DNA of 64,000 bases from NCBI RefSeq assembly GCF_963675905.1, contig NZ_OY780936.1, positions 3,915,946 through 3,979,945 of the forward strand, read 5' to 3'. The notes beneath the pieces are model-generated. The model was not told where the DNA came from. It saw only the letters and a list, made by a program, of their open reading frames with translations, and did no database searches. Both the position numbers and the translations under genes were made by a program. Position 1 is the first letter of the stretch. Each line of letters starts with the position of its first letter. Source of the stretch: an uncultured Bacteroides sp. (GTDB lineage Bacteria > Bacteroidota > Bacteroidia > Bacteroidales > Bacteroidaceae). This document shows positions 26,959 to 35,485 of this stretch, piece after piece.

Positions 26959-28104
26959 TTAAAAGTCAAATTTTACTTCATAAGTTTTATTTCCATCCAT
27001 TCCACTGTTATGCATCATGAAATCAGATATCCAGGCACATTTCTTTTGTCCGTCAGCAGTAGTTGCTTCAACCAGAAGTACCTGTCTTCTGTCCCATTTA
27101 TTCTCAGGATTTTTAAAGAATAAACCTCTGAGATTGTTTATAGTATAACTACCATTCTGTATATTGTAAGTACAATATGGAGTTTTACTAACAGTGTTGC
27201 ACCAGGTTTCGTATGAGTAAGTTGCTGGATAAAGAGCAATTTTCCCGTTGGTTGGCGTTCCGTTAATTGTCATTTTTATAATCATATTATCAGCAAAATC
27301 CTTATACATTAACTCGTCAATAAGACCACTTTGTTTGGTATTACCAACCATATTAATGATTTTTATTGCATAATCACTCCAGCAACTTTCCTCATCAGGA
27401 GTGTAACAATAATCGTTCATCAGGCAGTGAGGAGGAGTGAACCCTTCACCGTTGACAGGATTGTTTTTTCCTTCAACAATGCCGGTATACAAATCTATAA
27501 CTCCCCGAAAATGTCCCAATTCATGGGTAATGGCACGATAAGTGTATTGGTTGAAATGATCGTTGTATTTGTTTTTCATGCCTTCAGATCCATTTATAAC
27601 CAATATCGTTCCAATTCCGTCATTGTTGCCACATCCTCCGCCATATTCACCTTTTTCAGCTCCTTCATAGAAGAAGTCATAGATGACAACCAGCTTAAAT
27701 ATGTTTTTGTCCATTCGTTGAATTGCTTTGGTATCTGCACCATTTTCACCCCAATATGAACAGCCGTCATAAACAATAATATCGTCGAGGTCAGGTTTGA
27801 AAATATATTTTCTTTTAAGCTGATGCTTTTTATCGCAATTATTGAAACGTGCATTGATTTCGTTCCATTGAGTCGTTAGTTTTTCTTTAAAAAAAGCTGG
27901 AGATTGTGTTTGCCAGCCTTTTCTGTCAACAGCAATTTTTACATTGATATAGATTGTAGTTCCATCATCATAGTCGGCAGTATATTCAGGTTTTTCAGTA
28001 TCAGGATTATTGATCTCCGGATCATTGCCAGAAGCCGAACCGCAGCCAACCAGTGTAACCATTGTTGCAACTACTATCAATCTTATATTCTTAAATATTT
28101 TCAT
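26959..28104 (-). CDS. Metzincin-type zinc metalloprotease lipoprotein
   Basis: The 381-residue protein has a lipoprotein signal (lipobox LVGC, Cys21) and hence a likely surface or periplasmic membrane location. Residues 194-204 read HELGHFRGVID, an HExxHxxGxxD zinc site with Asp in third position as in snapalysin-type metzincins. CLMNDY at about 227-232 supplies the expected methionine turn. The remaining C-terminal 130 residues look like a beta domain. The peptide substrate is unknown. Its place between GH27 (16 bp upstream) and GH127 in one PUL suggests the target is a glycoprotein, with sugars removed by its neighbours. I do not recognise a named family; peptidase activity is inferred from the motif. 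Confidence 0.75.
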   Translation of the reverse strand: MKIFKNIRLIVVATMVTLVGCGSASGNDPEINNPDTEKPEYTADYDDGTTIYINVKIAVDRKGWQTQSPAFFKEKLTTQWNEINARFNNCDKKHQLKRKYIFKPDLDDIIVYDGCSYWGENGADTKAIQRMDKNIFKLVVIYDFFYEGAEKGEYGGGCGNNDGIGTILVINGSEGMKNKYNDHFNQYTYRAITHELGHFRGVIDLYTGIVEGKNNPVNGEGFTPPHCLMNDYCYTPDEESCWSDYAIKIINMVGNTKQSGLIDELMYKDFADNMIIKMTINGTPTNGKIALYPATYSYETWCNTVSKTPYCTYNIQNGSYTINNLRGLFFKNPENKWDRRQVLLVEATTADGQKKCAWISDFMMHNSGMDGNKTYEVKFDF

Positions 28105-28120
28105 CCCTTTTAGATTAGAT

Positions 28121-29350
28121 TTATTTTTTAAGGTTTAACCGCACCATGAGTACTCCATGCGCTGGTATGCTATATTTTGTATTAGTTGTTGTAGTACCAA
28201 TATCTTTATGTTTCCATAAATCCCTGATTGTATATTCATTTTTGTGAATATTCACATCACTTGCAAAGTACATCACATCTTTTCTCCAGTTATAATCGAG
28301 TTGCCATTCGTGATCAGTACGGTTAAGGAAACATACGGCAACTTCACCTTTAGCCAGAGGTTTTGCCCATATCTCATGATCTCCCATATCCATAAAGCGT
28401 CTGGCTTGTTGTCCAAGGCTATCCTGATCTACAGCAATAACTTCCTTGTTTGTAAGTATCTCTTTGGTATCTTTATCCATAGAACGAAGGTCATTACCAG
28501 CCATTAATGGAGCTGCTAACATTGCCCACATTGAAAAATGAGTGATGTATTCGTCTTTTGTCATTCCACCATTACCAATTTCAAGCATCTCTGCGTCATT
28601 CCAATGACCAGGTCCTGCATAAGGGTATAATTCTGCTACAGCATCAATAATATCAAGAACACCAACACCACCCCAATCGAATTTGCATTGATAACAATCA
28701 CGAATGTCGGCAGTGGTACGCCACAAGTGCCCTACACCTTTTGCCCATTTCCATGGCTTACTTTCGCCCCATTCACAAATACTGAAAACGATAGGTCGTC
28801 CACAAGCTTTGAGAGCATCGCTCATTGTTCTGTATGCCGCTTCTGCATTTTGTCCTTCATTTGAGCACCAGTCGTATTTCAGGTAATCAACTCCCCATTT
28901 TGCATATTGTCGAGCATCCTGAAACTGATATCCTCTGCTGCCCGGTCTTCCCTGACATGTCAGAGAACCAGCGCACGAATATATTCCAAGCTTTAATCCT
29001 TTGTTGTGAATATAATCCGCCAATGCTTTCATGCCATTTGGAAAAGCTTTAGGATCGGTAATTATGTTTCCGTCTTTATCACGGCCAACCTGCCAGCAAT
29101 CGTCTATTACGATATATTCATATCCGGCATCTTTCATTCCAGAGCTAGCCATAGCATCCGCCATTTGCTTTAATAGACTTTCATTCACTTCACAGCCAAA
29201 CTTATTCCAGCTGTTCCAGCCCATTGGCGGTGTGGCTGCCAGACTTTCAAAGATAGAATCCTGCTTGCTCTGATTCTCTCCGAAAAACATTTGTGCTTTT
29301 GCTGATATTGCCAGTAAGAATAGATATGTTATTATCAGAAGTTTTTTCAT
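28121..29350 (-). CDS. Alpha-galactosidase, GH27
   Basis: The 409-residue protein has a signal peptide (MKKLLIITYLFLLAISAKAQ) and a GH27 barrel: TPPMGWNSWNKFGCEVNE (residues 40-57), VIDDCWQ (81-87), the nucleophile Asp160 in DYLKYDWC, and the acid/base Asp215 in RTTADIRD. The C-terminal beta domain is present. GH27 members are mostly alpha-galactosidases; a minority are beta-L-arabinopyranosidases, which cannot be excluded here. In PUL 1 it follows SusD after a 90-bp gap with a stem-loop, and precedes the protease by 16 bp. Ser-linked alpha-galactose of extensin is a candidate substrate. Confidence 0.9.
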   Translation of the reverse strand: MKKLLIITYLFLLAISAKAQMFFGENQSKQDSIFESLAATPPMGWNSWNKFGCEVNESLLKQMADAMASSGMKDAGYEYIVIDDCWQVGRDKDGNIITDPKAFPNGMKALADYIHNKGLKLGIYSCAGSLTCQGRPGSRGYQFQDARQYAKWGVDYLKYDWCSNEGQNAEAAYRTMSDALKACGRPIVFSICEWGESKPWKWAKGVGHLWRTTADIRDCYQCKFDWGGVGVLDIIDAVAELYPYAGPGHWNDAEMLEIGNGGMTKDEYITHFSMWAMLAAPLMAGNDLRSMDKDTKEILTNKEVIAVDQDSLGQQARRFMDMGDHEIWAKPLAKGEVAVCFLNRTDHEWQLDYNWRKDVMYFASDVNIHKNEYTIRDLWKHKDIGTTTTNTKYSIPAHGVLMVRLNLKK

Positions 29351-29395
29351 GTTTCAACAGTAAAAGAAATCTTGTTCAAAATAAAATTTGTTTTT

Positions 29396-29430
29396 ATCAG
29401 AATGCCTTAAATAATTCAAGGCATTCTGAT
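29396..29430 (-). terminator. Intra-operon stem-loop between SusD and GH27
   Basis: A 13-bp perfect stem (ATCAGAATGCCTT with AAGGCATTCTGAT) has a 9-nt loop and no clean T run. It could attenuate or stabilise the susCD mRNA so that transporter genes exceed enzyme genes in message level. This role is inferred. Confidence 0.5.
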
Positions 29431-29440
29431 GATATTAACC

Positions 29441-31138
29441 CTATTGATAAGGAGCTGGATCCAGTTGTGGAGCTCTTCTTAACTCATATCTAGGAATTGG
29501 CAACCAATAATTTTTTGGAGCATGGAATGTTCTGTATTCGATAGGTTCAGAATTCAGTTCATAAGTTTTGCTTCCGTCACTATGTTTCCAGATAATCATA
29601 CCAGTAACAGGTTTGCTATAAACATCTTCTATAATCATCCAACGTCTGATATCGAACCAACGTTGTCCTTCAAATACTAGTTCAATTTGTCTTTCATGTC
29701 TATACTTTGCTACAATATTATCAGCTGTAATATCCGGCATATGAACGCGTCTTCTTATTTTATTGATATATTCAACAGCTTCGGGTGTGTTACCTAATTC
29801 AATCTGACATTCTGCATAATTCAAATAGAATTCAGCTAAACGGAACATGAAATAAGGAGTGCTGGGAGCATCAGTTGCATAAGTATCATAATCTTTATCA
29901 AGGAACTTTTTGATATAGTAACCCGTTTGAGTTCCATTCCACCATGAATCTCCACGACGACTATCTTTTCCGTTTGGAACTCCGTCCTCAGCTCCAAAGA
30001 AACATTCTACTTCTCTTTCATCAGCACGGTATCCCCATATAGAGCCATCAGTAAATATGGTTGCAGCGAAACGTAAATCTCTATTCTGATAAGGATTTTC
30101 TTTTTCAGATCCTCTTACATAAGGAGTTCCATTGGCCATTTCGAATTGGTTAACAATCTCTTGAGTAGCCTGGAAGTTTCCCCATCCATTAAAGCCACTT
30201 CCTGTTCCGCATGGAGCCTGGAACAGATATGAATTATTGTAAGCACCTTCACCTTGAGTGTTGTATAGCTTTTCAAAAATAACCTCAGGATTCTGGCTGT
30301 CAACAAACAGATTTGCATACTCTTCACTGGTTGATACATCTTGTAGATAATAAGCCGGAGCACCACTTTCGTCTTTCAGATCAATAACAGCTTTATTTGC
30401 ATCAGATGCTTTTTTCCACTTGGCTTGAGATGGAGTGCCGAACAGTGGACTGGCTGCATACAAGAGTGTTCTTGCTTTCAAAGCCAGTGCAGCTCCTTTT
30501 GTAGCTCTTCCCAGGTCGTTATCGTCGCTATACTTTACAGGTAAAAACAATGCAGCACTGTCACATTGTGAAACGATGTATTCTGCAACATCATCTTTAG
30601 GAGCTCTTACTTGTTTGGTAAAATCATCATTAAGTCCAAATGAATTTTTTATAAGTGGAACTTCGCCGAATAAGCTGTAAAGCTGACAATAGAAGAACCC
30701 TCTCAGGAAATACGCCTGACCAATTTGTTCATTCTTCCATTTAATATTTTCTTCACCTGCTGCAGGTACTCTTTCAATATTCTCCAGGAATATATTGGTA
30801 TTTCGAATTGCTTTGTAATAGAAAGACCATGGATTCCATGTTGAACCATCCCATCCGATATTTGACTGATCGGGGGAGAGTAAACCTTGCTGGATAGACT
30901 CTGTGCCATATTTATGCATTTGATACACTTCTTCTGTATAACTTGCAAATCGTGATCCTTTCTGAGTTTCAGCTTCTACACTATTGTACTGGTCGTTCAG
31001 GAATGTTTCCGATAGAGCCAAATCACCCCAAATAGCACTATCAGTATATGAATTGAGCGGACTCTGATCCAGTATATCGGTGCATGAGCTGAAGATTCCA
31101 GCCATCATCATGGCTGCGCATATGTATATTTTTTTCAT
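29441..31138 (-). CDS. SusD-like surface glycan-binding lipoprotein (PUL 1)
   Basis: The 565-residue lipoprotein (MKKIYICAAMMMAGIFSSC, lipobox Cys19) is a RagB/SusD-family protein that caps the SusC barrel and captures glycan or glycopeptide at the cell surface. Typical features are DILDQSPLNSYTD after the signal, the helical TPR region (IKWKNEQIGQAYFLRGFFYC), ALALKARTLLYAASPLFGTP, and the C-terminal INKIRRRVHMPDI and RHERQIELVFEGQRWFDIRR motifs. It is 30 bp downstream of its SusC partner. The ligand cannot be read from sequence and is inferred from the enzymes downstream. Confidence 0.93.
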   Translation of the reverse strand: MKKIYICAAMMMAGIFSSCTDILDQSPLNSYTDSAIWGDLALSETFLNDQYNSVEAETQKGSRFASYTEEVYQMHKYGTESIQQGLLSPDQSNIGWDGSTWNPWSFYYKAIRNTNIFLENIERVPAAGEENIKWKNEQIGQAYFLRGFFYCQLYSLFGEVPLIKNSFGLNDDFTKQVRAPKDDVAEYIVSQCDSAALFLPVKYSDDNDLGRATKGAALALKARTLLYAASPLFGTPSQAKWKKASDANKAVIDLKDESGAPAYYLQDVSTSEEYANLFVDSQNPEVIFEKLYNTQGEGAYNNSYLFQAPCGTGSGFNGWGNFQATQEIVNQFEMANGTPYVRGSEKENPYQNRDLRFAATIFTDGSIWGYRADEREVECFFGAEDGVPNGKDSRRGDSWWNGTQTGYYIKKFLDKDYDTYATDAPSTPYFMFRLAEFYLNYAECQIELGNTPEAVEYINKIRRRVHMPDITADNIVAKYRHERQIELVFEGQRWFDIRRWMIIEDVYSKPVTGMIIWKHSDGSKTYELNSEPIEYRTFHAPKNYWLPIPRYELRRAPQLDPAPYQ

Positions 31139-31168
31139 TTCTTTATAAGTTTAGAGTTACTAGTTAAA

Positions 31169-34100
31169 TTAGAAAGTGACGTTTACACCAAAAGTGACGA
31201 TTCTCTGTTGTGGATAGAAATTTGTACCAGCAACACCGTCCGGAACTTCAGGATCACAGATCTTTATGTTATCTATAGAGAATAGATTATTACCGTTTGC
31301 ATAAATTCTCATATTTTCTATACTTAATAATTTTGTTACTTTCTTAGGAAGAGTATAACCTAATTCCAGAGATTTAAGTCTCAGGAAGCTTGCATCTCTC
31401 ATCCACCATGTTGAAGTAACTCCATTGAAAGCATCACCGTAAGTCTGTTTTATGAAAGCTCTTGGCCATCTTGCTTTTGCATTTTGTTCTGCAGTATTTG
31501 TGTCAATCCATCTGCCATTATAAAAATCAGTAACCATGTTCATACTTGGCTGAATAATTTGCTTAGCCAATGCTTGTCCCTGGAAGAAAATGTTTAGATC
31601 AAATCCCTTCCATGAACCGTTTAATGTGAAACCGTACATAATTTGAGGAGTACTTGATTGGTTTACACGATATGCATCCTCCGATGTAATATCATTATCA
31701 CCATTTCTGTTCTTATAAATAAGATTTCCAGGCTGTGTTCCGGCAATATGCGGAGTATTGTCTATTTGTTCCTGTGTTTGATAGATACCTGTTGCTTCGT
31801 ATAATTCAAATCCATCAACTGGATGACCTTCTGTTTTTTGCCATTCAGGAGTTGTTTTTGCTTCGTCCATGTATACTACCTTATTCTTTGCATAGGTAAA
31901 GTTACCGCTTACACCCCATTTAAAGTCGCCTGCTTTGTCCTGGTAATTTGCAACAATCTCTATACCCTGATTATTAACCTTACCTAAATTTTCCTGAGGA
32001 AGAGAGAGACCGGTATAAGAAGGAACAGATGCGTTTCTGGAAATTAGAATGTCGTGTCTCATAGATTTGAAGTAATCAATATCTAATCCGAATTTTCCAT
32101 CAAGATACTGGGTAGAGATACCAATATTGTAAGTCTGAGCTTTTTCCCATGTGATAAGAGGGTTGGCTGTTCTAACCATATAAGTACTTTTGTTAATTGC
32201 ATTTTCTGTACCGAAGGTAGCTCCACTTCCTAAACCATATTCTGTAAGGAACTGGTATGCTGGTACAGCATCATTACCCATTAATCCCCATGATCCTTTT
32301 AACTTTAAGAAACTTACAACAGGTTTTATTCCCTCGAAGAAATTTTCTTCAGAAATAACCCAGCCGGCAGAAACACCTGGGAATGTACCCCAACGATGAC
32401 CTTTGGCAAAATTTTGAGAACCATCAACACGTAAAGTGAATTCTGCCAGATATTTGTTGTTATAGCTGTAGTTGATACGTCCGAAAACATTTCTGCGAGC
32501 TGATGCATCTGAATATCCTCCGTTATCTTTGTCTTTAGGAACACCACTTCCCGCAAAAATTTCAGGAAGTGCAGCAGAAAGATAATTGGTTCGGTATGCA
32601 GATACAGAACTAAAGTTATATTTGCTTTGTTCGTAAGCTACAAATGCATCGATTTTATGAGCTTCTTTAAATGTACGACTATATCCCAAACGTCCGTTTA
32701 AGGTGATAGTATTAGAATTGTCAGCCCATGAGTTTACACTAATAGCTCCGGTACCGGCTCGCTGGTTTTCATATTCTGCGGTTGAGTTATTGTATAAATA
32801 CAAGTCATAAGGAGTATTTAAGCTTTTTCCTGTTCTGAAAGAGAAGTCCAAAGCGGCATATCCTTCTACGTATAAACCTTTAGTAATTTGATCAAGATCA
32901 AGACGTAAAGTAGGCTTTAAAGTAAGAATGTTGTATTTTAGTTTGTTTGTACCCGGTTTATCTGTTACCATTATTGCAGCATTATTGGTTATTCCATCGT
33001 AACCGCTTCTAGGTAACCCATTAGGATAATAAGCAGCAGCCATCGGAGAAGTTGACAGGAATTTACCAAATAAGTATTCAGTGTCAAATACACCTCTGTT
33101 TCTCACTTCCTGACGTCCTAAGATATCAAAGCTGAACTTTGCTCTTTTTCCAACCTTGGCATCTACATTTGTAGTAAACTGATATTGACTGTAATTCTGT
33201 GTACTTTCTTTATAGATAGCATCCTGCCATAAATACTGAACAGATGTATAGAAAGAAACCTTCTCATTACCGCCTGATACTGACAAACTGTGTTGAGTCT
33301 TGGTAGCCCAATCTTTAGAAACGGCTTTCCACCAGTTTGTACTAGGATAATTGATAGGATCCGATCCATCCTGCAGTTTCTGAAGCACATCTTTTGAATA
33401 GGTCTCTGTTGGTATATCATGTCCTCTGTCATATTCATTAATATAAGTAGCATACTGGAAAGCATTCAGCATATCTGGAACGCGGGTTGGTTGAGTGAAA
33501 CCTACATTGCCATTATAATTGATCTTCACTTTTCCTTCTTTACCGCGTTTGGTAGTAATAAGAATTACACCGTTTGCTGCACGGGCACCGTAGATAGCAG
33601 CAGAAGCATCCTTCAATACAGAAATAGTTTCAATATCTTCCGGATTTAAACGGCTGAAACTACGATCGGCCACACCGTCAACCACAATTAGCGGAGCAGT
33701 GCTTCCTAAAGTACCTTTACCACGAATTAAAATACTGGCGCCATCTTCACCCGGTTCACCAGAACGGACATTTGAAATAATACCGGCTGTTTTTCCTGCT
33801 AAAGCACCACTTAAGTTTATTGAAGCAACCTTTTTCAGTTCGTCACCTCCCACCTGAGAAACAGAACCTGTTACTGTTGCTTTTTTCTGGGTACCATAAC
33901 CTACTACTACAACTTCATCCAGTCCGACGCTTTCTTCAGACATTGTTATTGTAAATTTCGTATTATTTCCAATAGCAACCTCTTCTTTTTTCATTCCGAT
34001 GAAAGTTACTTCGAGTACTTTGCTTGAAGGATCAATTGATAATTCAAATTTTCCATCCAAATCGGTTATTGTTCCTGCTTGTGTTCCTTTTACTTTAATA

Positions 34101-34324
34101 GAAGCTCCAATAATAGGTGTTCCCTTTGCATCGACAATAACTCCGGTTATTTTCTTTGTCTGCTGTTTGTTAATAGAATAGGGACTTAATAAATTGGTTC
34201 CGGAACTATTTCCGGCCATAAGAGGAGAGGTACTTAGAAGACCTAAAGCTATTGCCATTCTGGCAATGCAGAATCTTCTTTCCATCTTGGTTTTTCTAAG
34301 AATTAGATTCTTACTGTTTTTCAT
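31169..34324 (-). CDS. SusC-like TonB-dependent outer-membrane transporter (PUL 1)
   Basis: The 1051-residue protein has an extended signal (ATG at 34324, or Met14 MERRFCIARMAIALG), a carboxypeptidase-regulatory-like domain (ITGVIVDAKGTPIIGASIKV), the TonB-box region (DEVVVVGYGTQKKATVTGSV), the plug (IRGKGTLGSTAPLIVVDGV) and a 22-strand barrel ending FGVNVTF. It imports the captured ligand using TonB energy. There is no STN domain at the N-terminus, so it is not the type that signals through an anti-sigma factor. The upstream region (34325-34712) is shared with a divergent LuxR-type regulator. No exact -7 box is seen on this strand. Confidence 0.95.
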   Translation of the reverse strand: MKNSKNLILRKTKMERRFCIARMAIALGLLSTSPLMAGNSSGTNLLSPYSINKQQTKKITGVIVDAKGTPIIGASIKVKGTQAGTITDLDGKFELSIDPSSKVLEVTFIGMKKEEVAIGNNTKFTITMSEESVGLDEVVVVGYGTQKKATVTGSVSQVGGDELKKVASINLSGALAGKTAGIISNVRSGEPGEDGASILIRGKGTLGSTAPLIVVDGVADRSFSRLNPEDIETISVLKDASAAIYGARAANGVILITTKRGKEGKVKINYNGNVGFTQPTRVPDMLNAFQYATYINEYDRGHDIPTETYSKDVLQKLQDGSDPINYPSTNWWKAVSKDWATKTQHSLSVSGGNEKVSFYTSVQYLWQDAIYKESTQNYSQYQFTTNVDAKVGKRAKFSFDILGRQEVRNRGVFDTEYLFGKFLSTSPMAAAYYPNGLPRSGYDGITNNAAIMVTDKPGTNKLKYNILTLKPTLRLDLDQITKGLYVEGYAALDFSFRTGKSLNTPYDLYLYNNSTAEYENQRAGTGAISVNSWADNSNTITLNGRLGYSRTFKEAHKIDAFVAYEQSKYNFSSVSAYRTNYLSAALPEIFAGSGVPKDKDNGGYSDASARRNVFGRINYSYNNKYLAEFTLRVDGSQNFAKGHRWGTFPGVSAGWVISEENFFEGIKPVVSFLKLKGSWGLMGNDAVPAYQFLTEYGLGSGATFGTENAINKSTYMVRTANPLITWEKAQTYNIGISTQYLDGKFGLDIDYFKSMRHDILISRNASVPSYTGLSLPQENLGKVNNQGIEIVANYQDKAGDFKWGVSGNFTYAKNKVVYMDEAKTTPEWQKTEGHPVDGFELYEATGIYQTQEQIDNTPHIAGTQPGNLIYKNRNGDNDITSEDAYRVNQSSTPQIMYGFTLNGSWKGFDLNIFFQGQALAKQIIQPSMNMVTDFYNGRWIDTNTAEQNAKARWPRAFIKQTYGDAFNGVTSTWWMRDASFLRLKSLELGYTLPKKVTKLLSIENMRIYANGNNLFSIDNIKICDPEVPDGVAGTNFYPQQRIVTFGVNVTF

Positions 34325-34712
34325 GTTTTTACTTTTTAGATTTATAATTGTGGTTATGATTATAAACTTTTGATTGGCTATCGGTTGCGAATTAATATAA
34401 TATATGTTTTATGCTTATGTAAAATAGTCTATTCTGATAGAAAATTAGTCTAACTGTTATTTTATGTTATGTGTGTTTAATTAGTTGATTAATAAGTGTT
34501 TGTATTGTGTTGCTGGACTATTTTTTTACTTTTATAGATTATTTTTGTGTGTCCAGCTTAATGAATCTATCAATATTATGTTGCTTTTGCTATTACCATA
34601 AATGTGGTAGTTAAATGCCATCTAAAGGGGATTTATCTTTCCCTTACCATGGTATATCTTTGTACCATCACAAAAAGATTGAAAAACGTATTTAATTCCT
34701 AATCTAAAGAAG
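34325..34712. promoter_or_regulatory. Divergent control region between susC (PUL 1) and the LuxR-type gene
   Basis: For the plus strand a -7 box TATCTTTG lies at 34655-34662, overlapping a region with dyad symmetry (TACCATGGTA at 34645-34654 and a following GTACCA). No -33 TTTG is found at the usual distance, which is compatible with an activator-dependent promoter. The rest is AT-rich with no other signal. Confidence 0.5.
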
Positions 34713-35378
34713 ATGACAAAAACAACTCTTATCATTGCGGATAATCAGCCGCTTACATCCTATGCTCTAAAAACATGGGCAGAGAAAAATGAGCTTGTCG
34801 ATTCCGTTATAGAATCACAAGATAAGCAAGACCTGGAAGATTTACTGGATAAACTATCCGAGGAAGAGGTTATGCTTATTATGGATGTAGAGTTGTTTGA
34901 TTTTTCAGATAAAGACGAGCTGATTGATTTTTTTCAAAGACACAAAAGTATTCGTAAGCTCTTTATTGGAGATGAGTTTAAAGAAGACGAACTGGTTTTC
35001 TTTGCAGAAGATATGCAATCGAATATCATTCTAAAAAGTGTTGAGCTGGAAGAACTTAAAATAGCAATCATCTATACTTTAAAAGGACGATACTATATCC
35101 AGTCAGAATTGCTGAATATTTTAATGCGCAAAAATAGTGCACCCGTAAAATCTACTTTTGAAGATGTTCATCTTACACCTACCGAAAGAGATATTGTAAC
35201 TTTAATTGCCGGTGGAAAAACAACAAAAGAAGTGGCCTCAATACGAAGCCTCAGTTATCACACGGTAGTTACACACAGGAAAAACATTTTCCGAAAACTG
35301 GGAGTTTCCAGTATTCATGCGCTAACAATCTATGCAGTAAAAGCAAGATTGATAGATCCTACAGAATATTACATTTAA
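34713..35378 (+). CDS. LuxR-type response regulator
   Basis: The 221-residue protein has an N-terminal receiver domain (acidic pocket Asp10, candidate phospho-acceptor Asp58 in LIMDVELF, Lys108 in ILKSVEL) and a C-terminal LuxR helix-turn-helix (about residues 150-215, LTPTERDIVTLIAGGKTTKE and VVTHRKNIFRKLGV). A canonical Thr/Ser in strand 4 is not obvious (Gly-Asp at 86-87), so phosphorylation may be altered. No histidine kinase is adjacent. It is transcribed divergently from the PUL 1 susC gene, which lacks the usual hybrid two-component or ECF regulator. A role in PUL 1 control is possible but unproven; the gene could equally be a stand-alone regulator. Confidence 0.85.
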   Translation: MTKTTLIIADNQPLTSYALKTWAEKNELVDSVIESQDKQDLEDLLDKLSEEEVMLIMDVELFDFSDKDELIDFFQRHKSIRKLFIGDEFKEDELVFFAEDMQSNIILKSVELEELKIAIIYTLKGRYYIQSELLNILMRKNSAPVKSTFEDVHLTPTERDIVTLIAGGKTTKEVASIRSLSYHTVVTHRKNIFRKLGVSSIHALTIYAVKARLIDPTEYYI

Positions 35379-35431
35379 AGTAAACAATCACTAAATTAGC
35401 GGATTAGGTATTTAGTTATTAGATATAAAAA

Positions 35432-35479
35432 GCCCTGACAGTCGTTTTCCACACAACGGATAAAACCAACTGTCAGGGC
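35432..35479. terminator. Bidirectional terminator between regulator and PatB-like gene
   Basis: GCCCTGACAGT (35432-35442) pairs with ACTGTCAGGGC (35469-35479). A-rich and T-rich tracts flank it, and a smaller ACAACGG-containing loop lies inside. Confidence 0.8.
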
Positions 35480-35485
35480 AATATT

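Noticed and set aside
28121..29350. Calling the GH27 enzyme a beta-L-arabinopyranosidase to fit an arabinan theme
   Set aside because: The active-site segments look like ordinary alpha-galactosidases; the alternative is left open but not preferred.
30115..30366. Short alternative-frame ORFs inside the susD, susC, malic enzyme and GH genes
   Set aside because: They are shadows of strongly supported genes on the same DNA, with no signals of their own.
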